Assembly: GCA_002727195.1 (NCBI GenBank)
Contig: PBWH01000035.1
Span: 1-50,731 of the forward strand
Direction: 5' to 3'
DNA length: 50,731 bases
Source of the DNA: Gemmatimonadota bacterium
GTDB taxonomy: Bacteria > Latescibacterota > UBA2968
Positions 1 to 7,221 of this stretch are shown here, piece after piece; position 1 is the stretch's first letter; every line of letters begins with the position of its first letter. The notes below the pieces were generated by a model. It saw only the letters and a program-made list of their open reading frames with translations, did no database searches and had not been told where the DNA came from. The position numbers and the translations under genes are program-made.

Positions 1-711
1 CCAGACACGCGGGTCTTTGTTGCCAACATTCTTGCCGGCGGAGTTGGGTTGAACCTCACCGCCGCACGCCAGGTCGTCTTCAATGACCTCGATTGGGTTC
101 CTGCCAACCACTGGCAGGCAGAAGACCGCTCCTACCGAATCGGCCAAAGCGGCACTGTACAGGTCAGCTACATGGTTGCTGAGGGCACCGTCGACGAATT
201 CGTCCGGACGGTTCTGGAAACCAAGGCCGCCCTCGCAAGTGCAGTGGTCGATGGAGAGGCACTAGGGTCTTGGGTAGATCGTGATGTCCTCGAAGAACTT
301 GCCCAACTGGTGAGCAATCTCTCACCTCGTTTGGCCGATACTGACACGCCCGTTACCGAACACAACGTCGGTGACCTCCTCCGGGAGGCATCTGACAGTT
401 TCCGTGGGGAAACCGCTGTTGATCTCTCGCAGATCGAAGTGAATCCGAATCCTCAGCTCCCGCCTGAGGCTCTTCAGGCCCTCGTGGCCGCCTTATCCGG
501 TCCAAAGTCTATCGCCTACAGTGTCGAGAGCAATTCCAAATCTCGTAAGGGCACCTTGTACAGGGTCGAACAGTCAGGGAACGATTTTGTCTGCTCCTGC
601 CTTGGCTTCGAATACCGCGGCACCTGCTCTCACGTAAGGGCCGTCAAATCAGCAGTCACATCGGACAGGCCGCTCCCTCCGACGATCACTTGCTTGGAGG
701 AGGATAATTAA
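1..711 (+). CDS. SNF2-family helicase, C-terminal part, with C-terminal SWIM zinc finger (5' truncated by window edge)
   Basis: The reading frame is open from base 1, so the gene starts outside the window; 236 residues are visible. The first 50 carry the end of the second helicase lobe: AGGVGLNLTAA (motif V) and QAEDRSYRIGQ (motif VI, arginine finger), as in SNF2/SWI2 ATPases that translocate on double-stranded DNA. A helical linker follows. The last 70 residues hold a SWIM-type zinc site, CSC-x8-CSH, around base 593-635. SWIM fingers are known at the end of some bacterial SNF2 proteins and bind nucleic acid or protein. The SWIM segment is nearly repeated in the exonuclease gene at 1701-2432, suggesting the two proteins dock on a common target (inference). 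TTG at 49 is internal, not a start. Confidence 0.9.
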   Translation, partial: PDTRVFVANILAGGVGLNLTAARQVVFNDLDWVPANHWQAEDRSYRIGQSGTVQVSYMVAEGTVDEFVRTVLETKAALASAVVDGEALGSWVDRDVLEELAQLVSNLSPRLADTDTPVTEHNVGDLLREASDSFRGETAVDLSQIEVNPNPQLPPEALQALVAALSGPKSIAYSVESNSKSRKGTLYRVEQSGNDFVCSCLGFEYRGTCSHVRAVKSAVTSDRPLPPTITCLEEDN

Positions 712-820
712 GCAGGGCTGCTAAACTGCTACCTCAGAAAGATCGTTACACTAATTTGCGCAGATATATAAGGCGCGCGATATTTCCATGCAGGGATGCT
801 TATGGTGAAATTGCGGCTCC
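495..820 (+). repeat. Duplicated module copy A: SWIM-coding end of helicase plus downstream intergenic DNA
   Basis: Bases 495-820 align with 2216-2540 along their whole length, with roughly four in five bases the same by eye. The match starts at ATCCGGTCCAAAG, covers the SWIM-coding region, crosses the stop codon and continues about 108 bases into non-coding DNA, ending near GCGGCTCC. The intergenic part keeps GCGCAG-TATATAAGGCGC and ATGCTTAT in both copies. The similarity is therefore a segmental duplication, not convergence of protein domains. Confidence 0.9.
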
Positions 821-889
821 ACAAGGCGGGTTGGGTGTACAGATTGCCTGTCCTATTCGACCTTCTAATTGCGGTTTTCGTTGGACGAG

Positions 890-1375
890 ATGAATCTCGA
901 CAATCCTCACGTACTCAAACTTATCCACGCGATCAAGGGGCAGTATGTACTTGAGTGGCGGGGCATTCACGGGATTGCGCACTGGGAACGGGTCTGGGAA
1001 AACGGGATGCAATTGGCTGAACAAACGGGGGCAGATAGGGAAGTGGTTGGGTATTTTGCGCTTTTTCACGATGCTCGGCGATTTAACGAAGGCCGGGATC
1101 CTGATCATGGTCGGCGAGGTGCAGAGCTTGCAGCTCAATGGCGAGGCGAATTGTTTCATCTGCACGACGAGGCGTTTGATCAGCTCTGGTTCGCGTGTGT
1201 CCACCATACAGATGGCATGACCGAGGGGGACCTGAGCGTCCAGGTTTGCTGGGATGCCGATCGCCTGGACCTCCCACGGGTGGGGATTCAGCCGGAGCCC
1301 CACCGATTGTGTACGGAAGCAGCCAAACAAAGAATCCGGTCGGATGCATCGAGGGCTGGTAAGGCCAGTCATTAA
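890..1375 (+). CDS. Small HD-domain protein (putative phosphohydrolase)
   Basis: 161 residues from ATG 890; in-frame TTG codons at 869 and 881 are alternatives, and none has a convincing ribosome site. HD-type metal ligands can be placed: HGIAHWERV near residue 28-36, FALFHDARR (the HD pair) near 60, HHTDG near 110 and CWDADRLDL near 125. The overall pattern matches a conserved family of short stand-alone HD proteins rather than the long signalling GAF-HD or HD-GYP types. HD proteins hydrolyse phosphoester bonds in nucleotides or nucleic acids; the substrate here is unknown. It begins just after duplicated module A, as the GIY-YIG gene begins after module B. Domain assignment is firm; role in the island is inference. 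Confidence 0.75.
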   Translation: MNLDNPHVLKLIHAIKGQYVLEWRGIHGIAHWERVWENGMQLAEQTGADREVVGYFALFHDARRFNEGRDPDHGRRGAELAAQWRGELFHLHDEAFDQLWFACVHHTDGMTEGDLSVQVCWDADRLDLPRVGIQPEPHRLCTEAAKQRIRSDASRAGKASH

Positions 1376-1469
1376 TCGGGGCTTGGAAGACTAGCGAGTT
1401 GACCTGCTGATCTGCCCTGGACTGCCCACATTTTAGAGTTAGGATATTGGACGACAGAAAGGAGGCCAG

Positions 1470-1604
1470 TTGGCCAGAGTGTGTATACTTTGCGGCGGGT
1501 GCATCAAATCCGTGAACTGCTTGGGGTTGGGGTCTCCAAAAAGCCTCCATCCTGAAAAGGTGGTTGGGTTTCCAAAGCCTAAGAGCAAGAAGCAGGAAAT
1601 TTAG
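1470..1604 (+). CDS. 44-codon Cys-rich small ORF with strong ribosome site
   Basis: TTG at 1470 is preceded by AGGAGG four bases upstream, the same arrangement as the TTG start of the GIY-YIG gene at 2563. The frame runs 44 codons to TAG 1602-1604. It encodes CILCGGC close to the N-terminus, a further Cys at residue 17, and a Lys/Pro-rich tail (PKPKSKKQ). Three closely spaced cysteines could form half a zinc knuckle, or this may be the start of a longer zinc-finger gene cut short. I do not recognise a family. It lies between the HD gene and the exonuclease, in an otherwise empty 325-base gap. Confidence 0.4.
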   Translation: MARVCILCGGCIKSVNCLGLGSPKSLHPEKVVGFPKPKSKKQEI

Positions 1605-1700
1605 GATAATGTGTTAAGCACAAGAAAATGCTACGTAAAAAAGGATGAAAACGCCTTTGAGACTGAGTCCGAAAGGGAAACTATTATCTCTTAGGAAAAG

Positions 1701-2432
1701 TTGGAGATTGAAGGCAAAGAGTTCACAATGGTAATATTCGATCTAGAAACCACCGGGTTAAGTCCAACAAGCAATAGGATTGTAGAGATAGGTGCTATAA
1801 AAACTCGCGATGATGCGATAGTTGGCCAGTTTAATCACTTAGTTAATCCGGAATGTAACATCCCAAGCGATGCCACTTCCGTGCATCACATAACTGATGA
1901 GATGGTGGAAAATGAGAGGACCATTGAACAGATATTGCCTGAATTTATTGAGTTTTGTGGTCAGGACACCCTGGTCGCCCACAATGCCTCATTTGATATG
2001 GGCTTCATTAATGTTTGGACAGAAAAGCTGGCGTTGCCAAAACCTCAAAACCCAGTGATTTGCACTTTGCAATTATCCATCAAGTTATTCCCAAGTCTGA
2101 AGAGCCATAAACTGGGTGAATTGGCAAGGGAGTTTGATATTCGCGCCACAATTCAGCACAGAGCATTGGCTGATGTGGAAACCACTTGGCGAATCTATCA
2201 AGTTCTCGCCTCAAAATCCGGTCCAAAGGGTATCGCCTACAATGTCGAGAGCAATTCCAAGTCTCGTCAGGGCACTTTTTACAGGGTTGAACAGTCAGGG
2301 AAAGATTTTGTCTGCTCCTGCCCAGGTTTCAAATACGGCGGTAACTGCACCCACGCCAGGGCTGTCAAATCCGCAGTCACCTCGGATAAGCCCTTCCCTC
2401 CGTCGATCACTCGGTCGGATGAAGCTAATTAA
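1701..2432 (+). CDS. DEDDh 3'-5' exonuclease (DnaQ-like) fused to a SWIM zinc finger
   Basis: 243 residues from TTG 1701 (AGGA four bases upstream); ATG 1728 is an alternative that still keeps the catalytic core. All DEDDh motifs are present: FDLETTG with D14 and E16, VAHNASFD with D99, and HRALAD with H153 and D158. This is the fold of DNA polymerase III epsilon proofreading and related RNase T-like nucleases, using two metals to remove 3' nucleotides. Residues about 170-243 form a SWIM domain, C205-x-C207-x8-C216-x-H218, about three-quarters identical to the end of the upstream SNF2 helicase. An exonuclease-SWIM fusion is unusual to me. The codon composition looks more AT-rich before residue 165 than in the SWIM part, fitting domain acquisition by duplication. 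Confidence 0.88.
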   Translation: MEIEGKEFTMVIFDLETTGLSPTSNRIVEIGAIKTRDDAIVGQFNHLVNPECNIPSDATSVHHITDEMVENERTIEQILPEFIEFCGQDTLVAHNASFDMGFINVWTEKLALPKPQNPVICTLQLSIKLFPSLKSHKLGELAREFDIRATIQHRALADVETTWRIYQVLASKSGPKGIAYNVESNSKSRQGTFYRVEQSGKDFVCSCPGFKYGGNCTHARAVKSAVTSDKPFPPSITRSDEAN

Positions 2433-2540
2433 CCAAGGCCGCTAAACAGCAAACTCTCAAAGATCGTCAAGTTATATGCGCAGGTATATAAGGCGCATGA
2501 TGTTTTCATACAGGTATGCTTATAGTGAATCTGCGACTCT
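2216..2540 (+). repeat. Duplicated module copy B: SWIM-coding end of exonuclease plus downstream intergenic DNA
   Basis: Second copy of the 495-820 module. It supplies the last ~70 codons of the exonuclease, the stop codon and about 108 bases beyond. An AUG at 2476 inside this copy opens a frame into the next gene, but the matching DNA in copy A is plainly non-coding, so the downstream gene most likely starts after the module, at TTG 2563. Confidence 0.9.
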
Positions 2541-2552
2541 CGTAAGGTCTAT

Positions 2553-2558
2553 AGGAGG
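2553..2558 (+). promoter_or_regulatory. Ribosome binding site that fixes the GIY-YIG gene start
   Basis: AGGAGG at 2553-2558 sits four bases before TTG 2563. No comparable site precedes the upstream in-frame ATG at 2476. This favours a 273-residue product and keeps the duplicated module B non-coding on this side. Confidence 0.7.
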
Positions 2559-2562
2559 CACC

Positions 2563-3384
2563 TTGAACAAATTTATCATTGCGTGTCCGTCGTGTGAAAA
2601 TCGTGACGAATATAAGATCCAGCTTGGGAAAGGGAAGAGGTGGAATTGTAAAAGCTGCCGCCATGAGATTGTTCAGTACGATGGCTTCGAAGGCATCATC
2701 TACATCTTTTCTAATCCAGATCATGACCTTCTGAAGATTGGCCAGACCACGCGAACCGCTAGGGAAAGGTGCGCTGACTTAAGTAGAGGAACTGGCGTAG
2801 CTTCCAAGTTTGATATAGAGGCCTTTTTCCCCTCACATTCGCTAGACAGACACGAAAGGACAGTCCACCGGCGGCTGAGTAAGTACAGACGTCCAGGTAA
2901 GGAGTTTTTCAGCGTCCCTATCAAGAAGGCCATCGAGGTAATTGAGCGCGTCTGCGGTCTGCCCGCGATGTATGTGAATCCTTCCATTAGTGAAGCGGAG
3001 GAAGCCAAGCTTCCAGAAGAGAAGGAGGTTGACCGAAAGACCTCAAGGGAACTAGCCAATAAACCCTCAGCCAAGAAGACGAAAACGTTGATAACGAAAG
3101 CAGAAAAGGTGAGTGAGAGACCCCGGAAGACCGCTCCCAAGAAGCTATCCTCGGCTAGGTCGGTTGCAGGTGCAGGCACTCGTACTAGCCGGCCAGTACG
3201 ACCGAGGTCACCTGAGATCGCTGAAAACTATTATAAGAGAGCAAAAGGCTACGAAAGAAGTGGAAATGCGCACCAAGGAGTGAGGCATCTGATCAAGGCC
3301 GCACAGTTGGGTCACGAGAAGGCCCAGAGAGTGTTGGCCGATCGAGGAGTTAGATGGAGCACGAACTCGGACAAGTGGTCCTAA
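2563..3384 (+). CDS. Zinc-ribbon / GIY-YIG (T5orf172, MUG113-like) / Sel1-like protein
   Basis: 273 residues from TTG 2563. Residues 6-35 form a zinc ribbon (CPSC ... CKSC). Residues about 48-130 carry a degenerate GIY-YIG nuclease fold of the T5orf172/MUG113 type: GIIYIFSNPD, then LLKIGQTTRTARERC, a conserved histidine/arginine pair in RHERTVHRRL-like context (DRHERTVHRRLSKYRRPG) and GKEFFSV. A basic, Lys/Arg/Ser/Pro-rich linker of about 80 residues follows. The end (YYKRAKGYERSGNAHQGV ... AAQLGHEKAQ) resembles one or two Sel1/TPR-like helical hairpins. GIY-YIG enzymes cut one DNA strand through an active-site Tyr; many T5orf172 proteins are phage or defence associated. The neighbouring exonuclease and helicase suggest DNA processing (inference). 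Confidence 0.75.
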   Translation: MNKFIIACPSCENRDEYKIQLGKGKRWNCKSCRHEIVQYDGFEGIIYIFSNPDHDLLKIGQTTRTARERCADLSRGTGVASKFDIEAFFPSHSLDRHERTVHRRLSKYRRPGKEFFSVPIKKAIEVIERVCGLPAMYVNPSISEAEEAKLPEEKEVDRKTSRELANKPSAKKTKTLITKAEKVSERPRKTAPKKLSSARSVAGAGTRTSRPVRPRSPEIAENYYKRAKGYERSGNAHQGVRHLIKAAQLGHEKAQRVLADRGVRWSTNSDKWS

Positions 3385-3471
3385 ATCATTGCGTTTTCCA
3401 ACAACAGACCTTCTTCACGCGTTCTGTAGAATAGGTCTCTGAATTAGTAATAGAAACTGAGGAAAACTTCC

Positions 3472-3783
3472 GTGCTCAGTAAATCCAAGTACCTCAGAGG
3501 TCTTCAGTGCGAAAAGCGCTTGTGGATGGAGAAACACCAACCCGAGCTGCGTGATGAATACACAGAAGCACAAAAGGCTGTGTTCGCCCAAGGGACTTGC
3601 GTGGGAGAGCTAGCCCAAAAGCTATTTCCGGATGGGGTCGATTGCACTCCTGACTTTGAACGACCGGATGGAAAGAGGATCACCATTGGTTTGAACATGA
3701 CCAAGGATGCGGTCACGAATGGCGCGGATGTGATCTATGAAGCGGCCTTTGTTGCGATGATGTCTACATTTGAATCAAGCTAA
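3472..3783 (+). pseudogene. DUF2779 (RecB-like nuclease related) gene, N-terminal stub
   Basis: GTG 3472 with GAGGA upstream opens a frame whose first 90 residues match the start of DUF2779 proteins: LSKSKYLRGLQCEKRLW and VGELAQKLFPDG, a Cys-containing motif shared with RecB/Cas4-like nucleases. Family members are roughly 500-700 residues; this one stops after 103. Near 3745 the similarity changes frame (GAFV is followed in the +1 frame by DDVYI and then a stop). The rest of the gene is absent and enolase-superfamily sequence begins within about 20 bases, so it is a truncated, frameshifted remnant. Confidence 0.75.
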
Positions 3784-3788
3784 AGTAT

Positions 3789-4069
3789 CCAATGGCAGTC
3801 CGCAGGGCCTGATCTCGACAGCCGCCAGTTTGCACCTGAGCCTGGCAAGAGCGCCCGTCGGAGTTCAGGAACTCCCTCGGGCCCTGATGTCACAGTTCGT
3901 TGACGATTTTGCTGTACAGATGTCGTCTGAAGACGGATACCTATTGGTGCCGGATGCACCCGGGTTGGGTATCGAAGTGAACGAAGACGCGATGGTCGAG
4001 GATATCTCGAAGGACTATGGTCCAGGGACTGGATTTCTCAGAGATGATGGATCGTATGCGAACTGGTAG
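3789..4069 (+). pseudogene. Enolase-superfamily (mandelate racemase/sugar acid dehydratase) C-terminal remnant
   Basis: About 94 residues match the end of mandelate racemase/muconate lactonizing enzymes. NGSPQGLISTAASLHL corresponds to the last barrel strand region, DGYLLVPDAPGLGIEVNED to the capping C-terminal loop, and the closing RDDGSYANW is the usual terminal signature. The N-terminal domain and the catalytic Lys/Asp/Glu part are missing. An ATG at 3770 opens the frame but belongs to the joint with the DUF2779 stub. Such enzymes dehydrate sugar acids, which fits the carbohydrate region to the right; it is non-functional here. Confidence 0.75.
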
Positions 4070-4098
4070 ACCCAAGAGTGTTCCTGATGGGCAAGTTT

Positions 4099-4135
4099 CC
4101 AGGTGCCAAGATAAGCCCTGGAGCGTGGAACCTGG
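4099..4135. repeat. Imperfect palindrome upstream of BNR-4 gene
   Basis: CCAGGTGCCA (4099-4108) pairs with TGGAACCTGG (4126-4135) with one mismatch. The right arm resembles the right arm of the palindrome at 8661-8715. Both lie in short gaps just before plus-strand genes. Confidence 0.5.
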
Positions 4136-4184
4136 GGCCTAATTCCCTGAACTCTCGAAGACGAACGGATGATTGAGGTCAATA

Positions 4185-5492
4185 GTGCCTGAGCATTTCG
4201 CCAAACATGGTGTTGAAAAGATGTTGTATGATGTTCGGATGGGGCCGCAGGCGGTGTTTCATGAGGGCGTGATCTATGCCGTTTACCCGGCCAATCCGGA
4301 TGGACCAGAGGGTCATCCTCATATCCGGGAATACGACGTCGCAAGGGGCAGTTGGTCAGACGAGGTGCAGTTGGGTACGGTTCCGCACTACGACCACCAC
4401 TTCGCCCCGATCGTCTGGGTGGATCCCACAGAGCATCTGCACGTTCTGTACGGGTGTCACGGCCGAAACGGGGGGACGCATCTTCGTTCGACCACCTCGC
4501 GAAGTATCCAGGAGTGGGAATCGGTTCCAGAGGTCGGGAAGTCCGTCAGCTATCCACGTGTCCTGCCTTTGCCGGAGGGTCGCCACCTGATGTACTCCCG
4601 GACATTCGGCCACCTGGGCTACTGGACGTTCAGGCTATCCGAGGACGGGAATGCCTGGACGGAGACGGAGCCGTTGATCGATTTCGATCAGATTCCAAAG
4701 GAACGGAAGGACGTCTGGGCGTGCACTTACCAGAGCGTTGCCGTTGATGCGGAAGGGACGGGGCTGCACATCGGGTTTGTTACGTTCGATGAACAGGCCG
4801 GCGTCAGGAAGCGTCCAAACCCGCTCTACGGTCGCTATGTCTCGCACTACTCCCGTCACAACCTCTACTATGTTCACGTCGATATCGACACCCGTCGGGT
4901 AACCACTGTCGATGGTGAAGAGTTGCCCAAGCCGATCACGCGATCGGTGGCCGAGCGCTGCAAGCTTCTCGATACGGGTCTTCGTGCGACCAACCCACCG
5001 AGTGTCGTGGATGATGGTTCCGGTAACCCGATGATGATGCTTCCTTATGCCGGAGAGGCCAGCCCGTGGGAGGGTGAGCACGTCTTTGTGCGGAGAGAGA
5101 ATGACGCGTGGGCGTTCACGAGTGTTGCGTCGCTGAACAACACGTGGAGCGGCAACTGGCTGATTCCAGGTCCGGACGGATTGAACGCACTACTGACGAG
5201 GGGAGAAGCGGATGGCGAATTGCTTAGCTATGGCGGTGGCCGTGTGGAGCGCTGGCGCTCAGGTGACGGGGGACAGACTTGGGCAAAGGAAGCTGACTGG
5301 GAGCCCTGTGAAGGGTTAATCTGCAACAATCCCCGTCCGGTACCGACGTCACGAGGTGGGATTCTGGATGGCTATTACACGCAATTCGGCTGGGAAGGGC
5401 CGAATAGCCTGGCGGTGGCGTCGGGCAAGCAGCTCAGGGACAACGGTGGTTACGCCTTCCTGCATCTCGAGGGCGAATGGCTCGGGCTTTGA
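4185..5492 (+). CDS. BNR-4 repeat beta-propeller protein, possible polysaccharide lyase or glycan-binding enzyme
   Basis: 435 residues from GTG 4185, chosen because GAGGT lies five bases upstream; TTG 4173 is an alternative. The whole chain is Trp/Tyr/Gly-rich short beta-strands typical of a seven-bladed BNR-4 propeller. VPHYDHHFAPIVW followed by HLHVLYGCHGRN corresponds to the conserved His-rich blade where BNR-4 ulvan lyases (families PL24/PL25) place catalytic histidines and metal ligands; RHNLYYV and DGGQTW (an Asp-box) follow. No clear signal peptide is present. It heads a plus-strand run with two sulfatases, so a role on a sulfated uronic-acid polymer is plausible. Lyase activity is inference; an inactive binding propeller or sialidase-like hydrolase is possible. 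Confidence 0.7.
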   Translation: MPEHFAKHGVEKMLYDVRMGPQAVFHEGVIYAVYPANPDGPEGHPHIREYDVARGSWSDEVQLGTVPHYDHHFAPIVWVDPTEHLHVLYGCHGRNGGTHLRSTTSRSIQEWESVPEVGKSVSYPRVLPLPEGRHLMYSRTFGHLGYWTFRLSEDGNAWTETEPLIDFDQIPKERKDVWACTYQSVAVDAEGTGLHIGFVTFDEQAGVRKRPNPLYGRYVSHYSRHNLYYVHVDIDTRRVTTVDGEELPKPITRSVAERCKLLDTGLRATNPPSVVDDGSGNPMMMLPYAGEASPWEGEHVFVRRENDAWAFTSVASLNNTWSGNWLIPGPDGLNALLTRGEADGELLSYGGGRVERWRSGDGGQTWAKEADWEPCEGLICNNPRPVPTSRGGILDGYYTQFGWEGPNSLAVASGKQLRDNGGYAFLHLEGEWLGL

Positions 5493-5517
5493 GCCCGTTT
5501 GACATGAGTGAGATCAG

Positions 5518-7074
5518 ATGAGAGCTCGACCGAATATCGTTGTCTTCTTTGTCGACGACATGGGCTACGGGGACGTTTCGTGCCTGAACCCTAACGGGCG
5601 GATCCCTACGCCCAACTTTGATCGGTTGGCCGCGGAGGGGATGACTTTCACCGACGCGCACTCGACGTCTGCCGTTTGTTCTCCATCCCGGTACGGTCTG
5701 CTTTGTGGACGTTACAACTGGCGCACCAGCCTGCAGTCCGGCATCGTGCGCCACTACGGGGATCCGCTCATCGACGAAGACCGGATGACCGTGGCATCAT
5801 TCCTGAAGAGCCACGGTTACCACACGGGCTGCATCGGTAAGTGGCACCTGGGGATGGGATGGGACTTCGAGGTAACGACCGAGTTCAAGCCTGATGAAGA
5901 CAGGTTCAATAATCGTCCATACCCGGGGAACCTGGACGCCACAGACGAGACGCTCGAGACCTGGAAGGAGGCGTTCTCGAAGCCCACGACCGGTGGACCC
6001 ACCACGCGAGGGTTTGACACCTACTTCGGGGTGGATGTCCCGAACTGGCCGCCATACTGCTATATCGACAACGATCGTACGGTCGGTATCCCATCAGAGT
6101 ATCTGCCGGCAAGACTGCTCGGGAACAATCAGGCGAGCACGCCAGGGCCAGCTATGCCTTACTGGCACTTCGAGCAACTCCTACCGAAGTGGGCCGAGAA
6201 AGCGGATGCCTATATCCGTGAGCGGGCGGCCAACGAGGAGCCCTTCTTCCTGTATCTGCCAATGACGTCGCCGCACACACCGCTCTCCGTGAACGCGGAG
6301 TGGATCGGGAAGAGCAGGCTCAACAATCTGTATGCGGACCTGGTGATGGAGACGGATGACGTTTTCGGGCAGGTCTTGGCGTCACTCGACGAGAACGGTG
6401 TAGCGGACGATACGATCGTGCTGTTCACCTCGGACAACGGCTGCGCCCATTACATCGGGGTGGAGATGATGGAAGAACAGGGCCACTATCCGAGCGCTCA
6501 CCTGAGAGGTTATAAGTCGGATGCCTGGGATGGCGGTCACCGGATCCCGTGCATCGTCCGGTGGCCAGGTGTGGTGGAGGCGGGGAAGACCTGCGATCAG
6601 TTGGTGTGCCTGTCCGATTTGATGGCGACGTGTGCTGACGTCGTCGGTAGCGAACTCCCGGATAAGGCCGGAGAGGACAGCGTGAGTTGGCTGTCTCTGT
6701 TTGAGGGGCGGGACGAACCGGTGCGGTCACACGTCGTCCATCACTCGATTCGGGGGAAGTTCGCGGTTCGTGACGGGCGGTGGAAGCTTGTCCTGTGTCC
6801 AGGATCGGGGGGATGGGCAAAGCAGGATGCCGAGGCTGCGGAGGAAGGGCTTCCAATCGTCCAGCTTTACGATATGGTGGGCGACCCCGGGGAGCAGAAC
6901 AACCTCGAGGCCACGCATCGCGAGAAGGTCAAGGAGATGGTCGCCTTGCTCGAGCGGATTGTGGATGACGGGCGGAGTACGCCGGGGGAGAAGCAAACGA
7001 ATGATGTCGATGTGGACATCTGGAAACTGGATACGGTGCCGGCGATGGATGCGTCGGTGCTGGATGATTATTAG
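5518..7074 (+). CDS. Sulfatase, S1 (formylglycine-dependent) family
   Basis: 518 residues, ATG 5518, 25 bases after the BNR-4 stop. It has the alkaline-phosphatase-like sulfatase fold: RPNIVVFFVDDMGYGD provides the metal aspartates near residues 14-15, and C54 in VCSPSR is the Cys that must be converted to formylglycine (CxPxR). GKWHLG near residue 105 supplies the sulfate-binding Lys and His, and FTSDNGC near 305 the second metal site. The closing QLYDMVGDPGEQNNL is the usual C-terminal signature. It hydrolyses sulfate esters of glycans or small molecules; the subfamily cannot be read by eye. No signal peptide is obvious at the chosen start. It is followed by a large inverted repeat. Confidence 0.95.
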   Translation: MRARPNIVVFFVDDMGYGDVSCLNPNGRIPTPNFDRLAAEGMTFTDAHSTSAVCSPSRYGLLCGRYNWRTSLQSGIVRHYGDPLIDEDRMTVASFLKSHGYHTGCIGKWHLGMGWDFEVTTEFKPDEDRFNNRPYPGNLDATDETLETWKEAFSKPTTGGPTTRGFDTYFGVDVPNWPPYCYIDNDRTVGIPSEYLPARLLGNNQASTPGPAMPYWHFEQLLPKWAEKADAYIRERAANEEPFFLYLPMTSPHTPLSVNAEWIGKSRLNNLYADLVMETDDVFGQVLASLDENGVADDTIVLFTSDNGCAHYIGVEMMEEQGHYPSAHLRGYKSDAWDGGHRIPCIVRWPGVVEAGKTCDQLVCLSDLMATCADVVGSELPDKAGEDSVSWLSLFEGRDEPVRSHVVHHSIRGKFAVRDGRWKLVLCPGSGGWAKQDAEAAEEGLPIVQLYDMVGDPGEQNNLEATHREKVKEMVALLERIVDDGRSTPGEKQTNDVDVDIWKLDTVPAMDASVLDDY

Positions 7075-7102
7075 AAGCGAACCGATCCGAGTCTCGAGTG
7101 AT

Positions 7103-7192
7103 CCGAGCAAGGACCGGATTGTATCGAGGGGCGCACCCTTGCCATACGACCGACCCTCGATACGGTCCGGACGTTGCCCCGGACCTACTCGG
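7103..7192. repeat. Long inverted repeat between two sulfatase genes
   Basis: GTATCGAGGG (7121-7130) is perfectly complementary to CCCTCGATAC (7154-7163). GGACC (7111-7115) extends the stem with GGTCC (7164-7168), leaving a bulge, and CCGAG (7103-7107) can pair with CTCGG (7188-7192). There is no T-run, so it is not a classic intrinsic terminator. It could stabilise or process the mRNA between the two genes. Confidence 0.65.
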
Positions 7193-7221
7193 GATGAACG
7201 GTGACTATCCTCGTGAGGACT

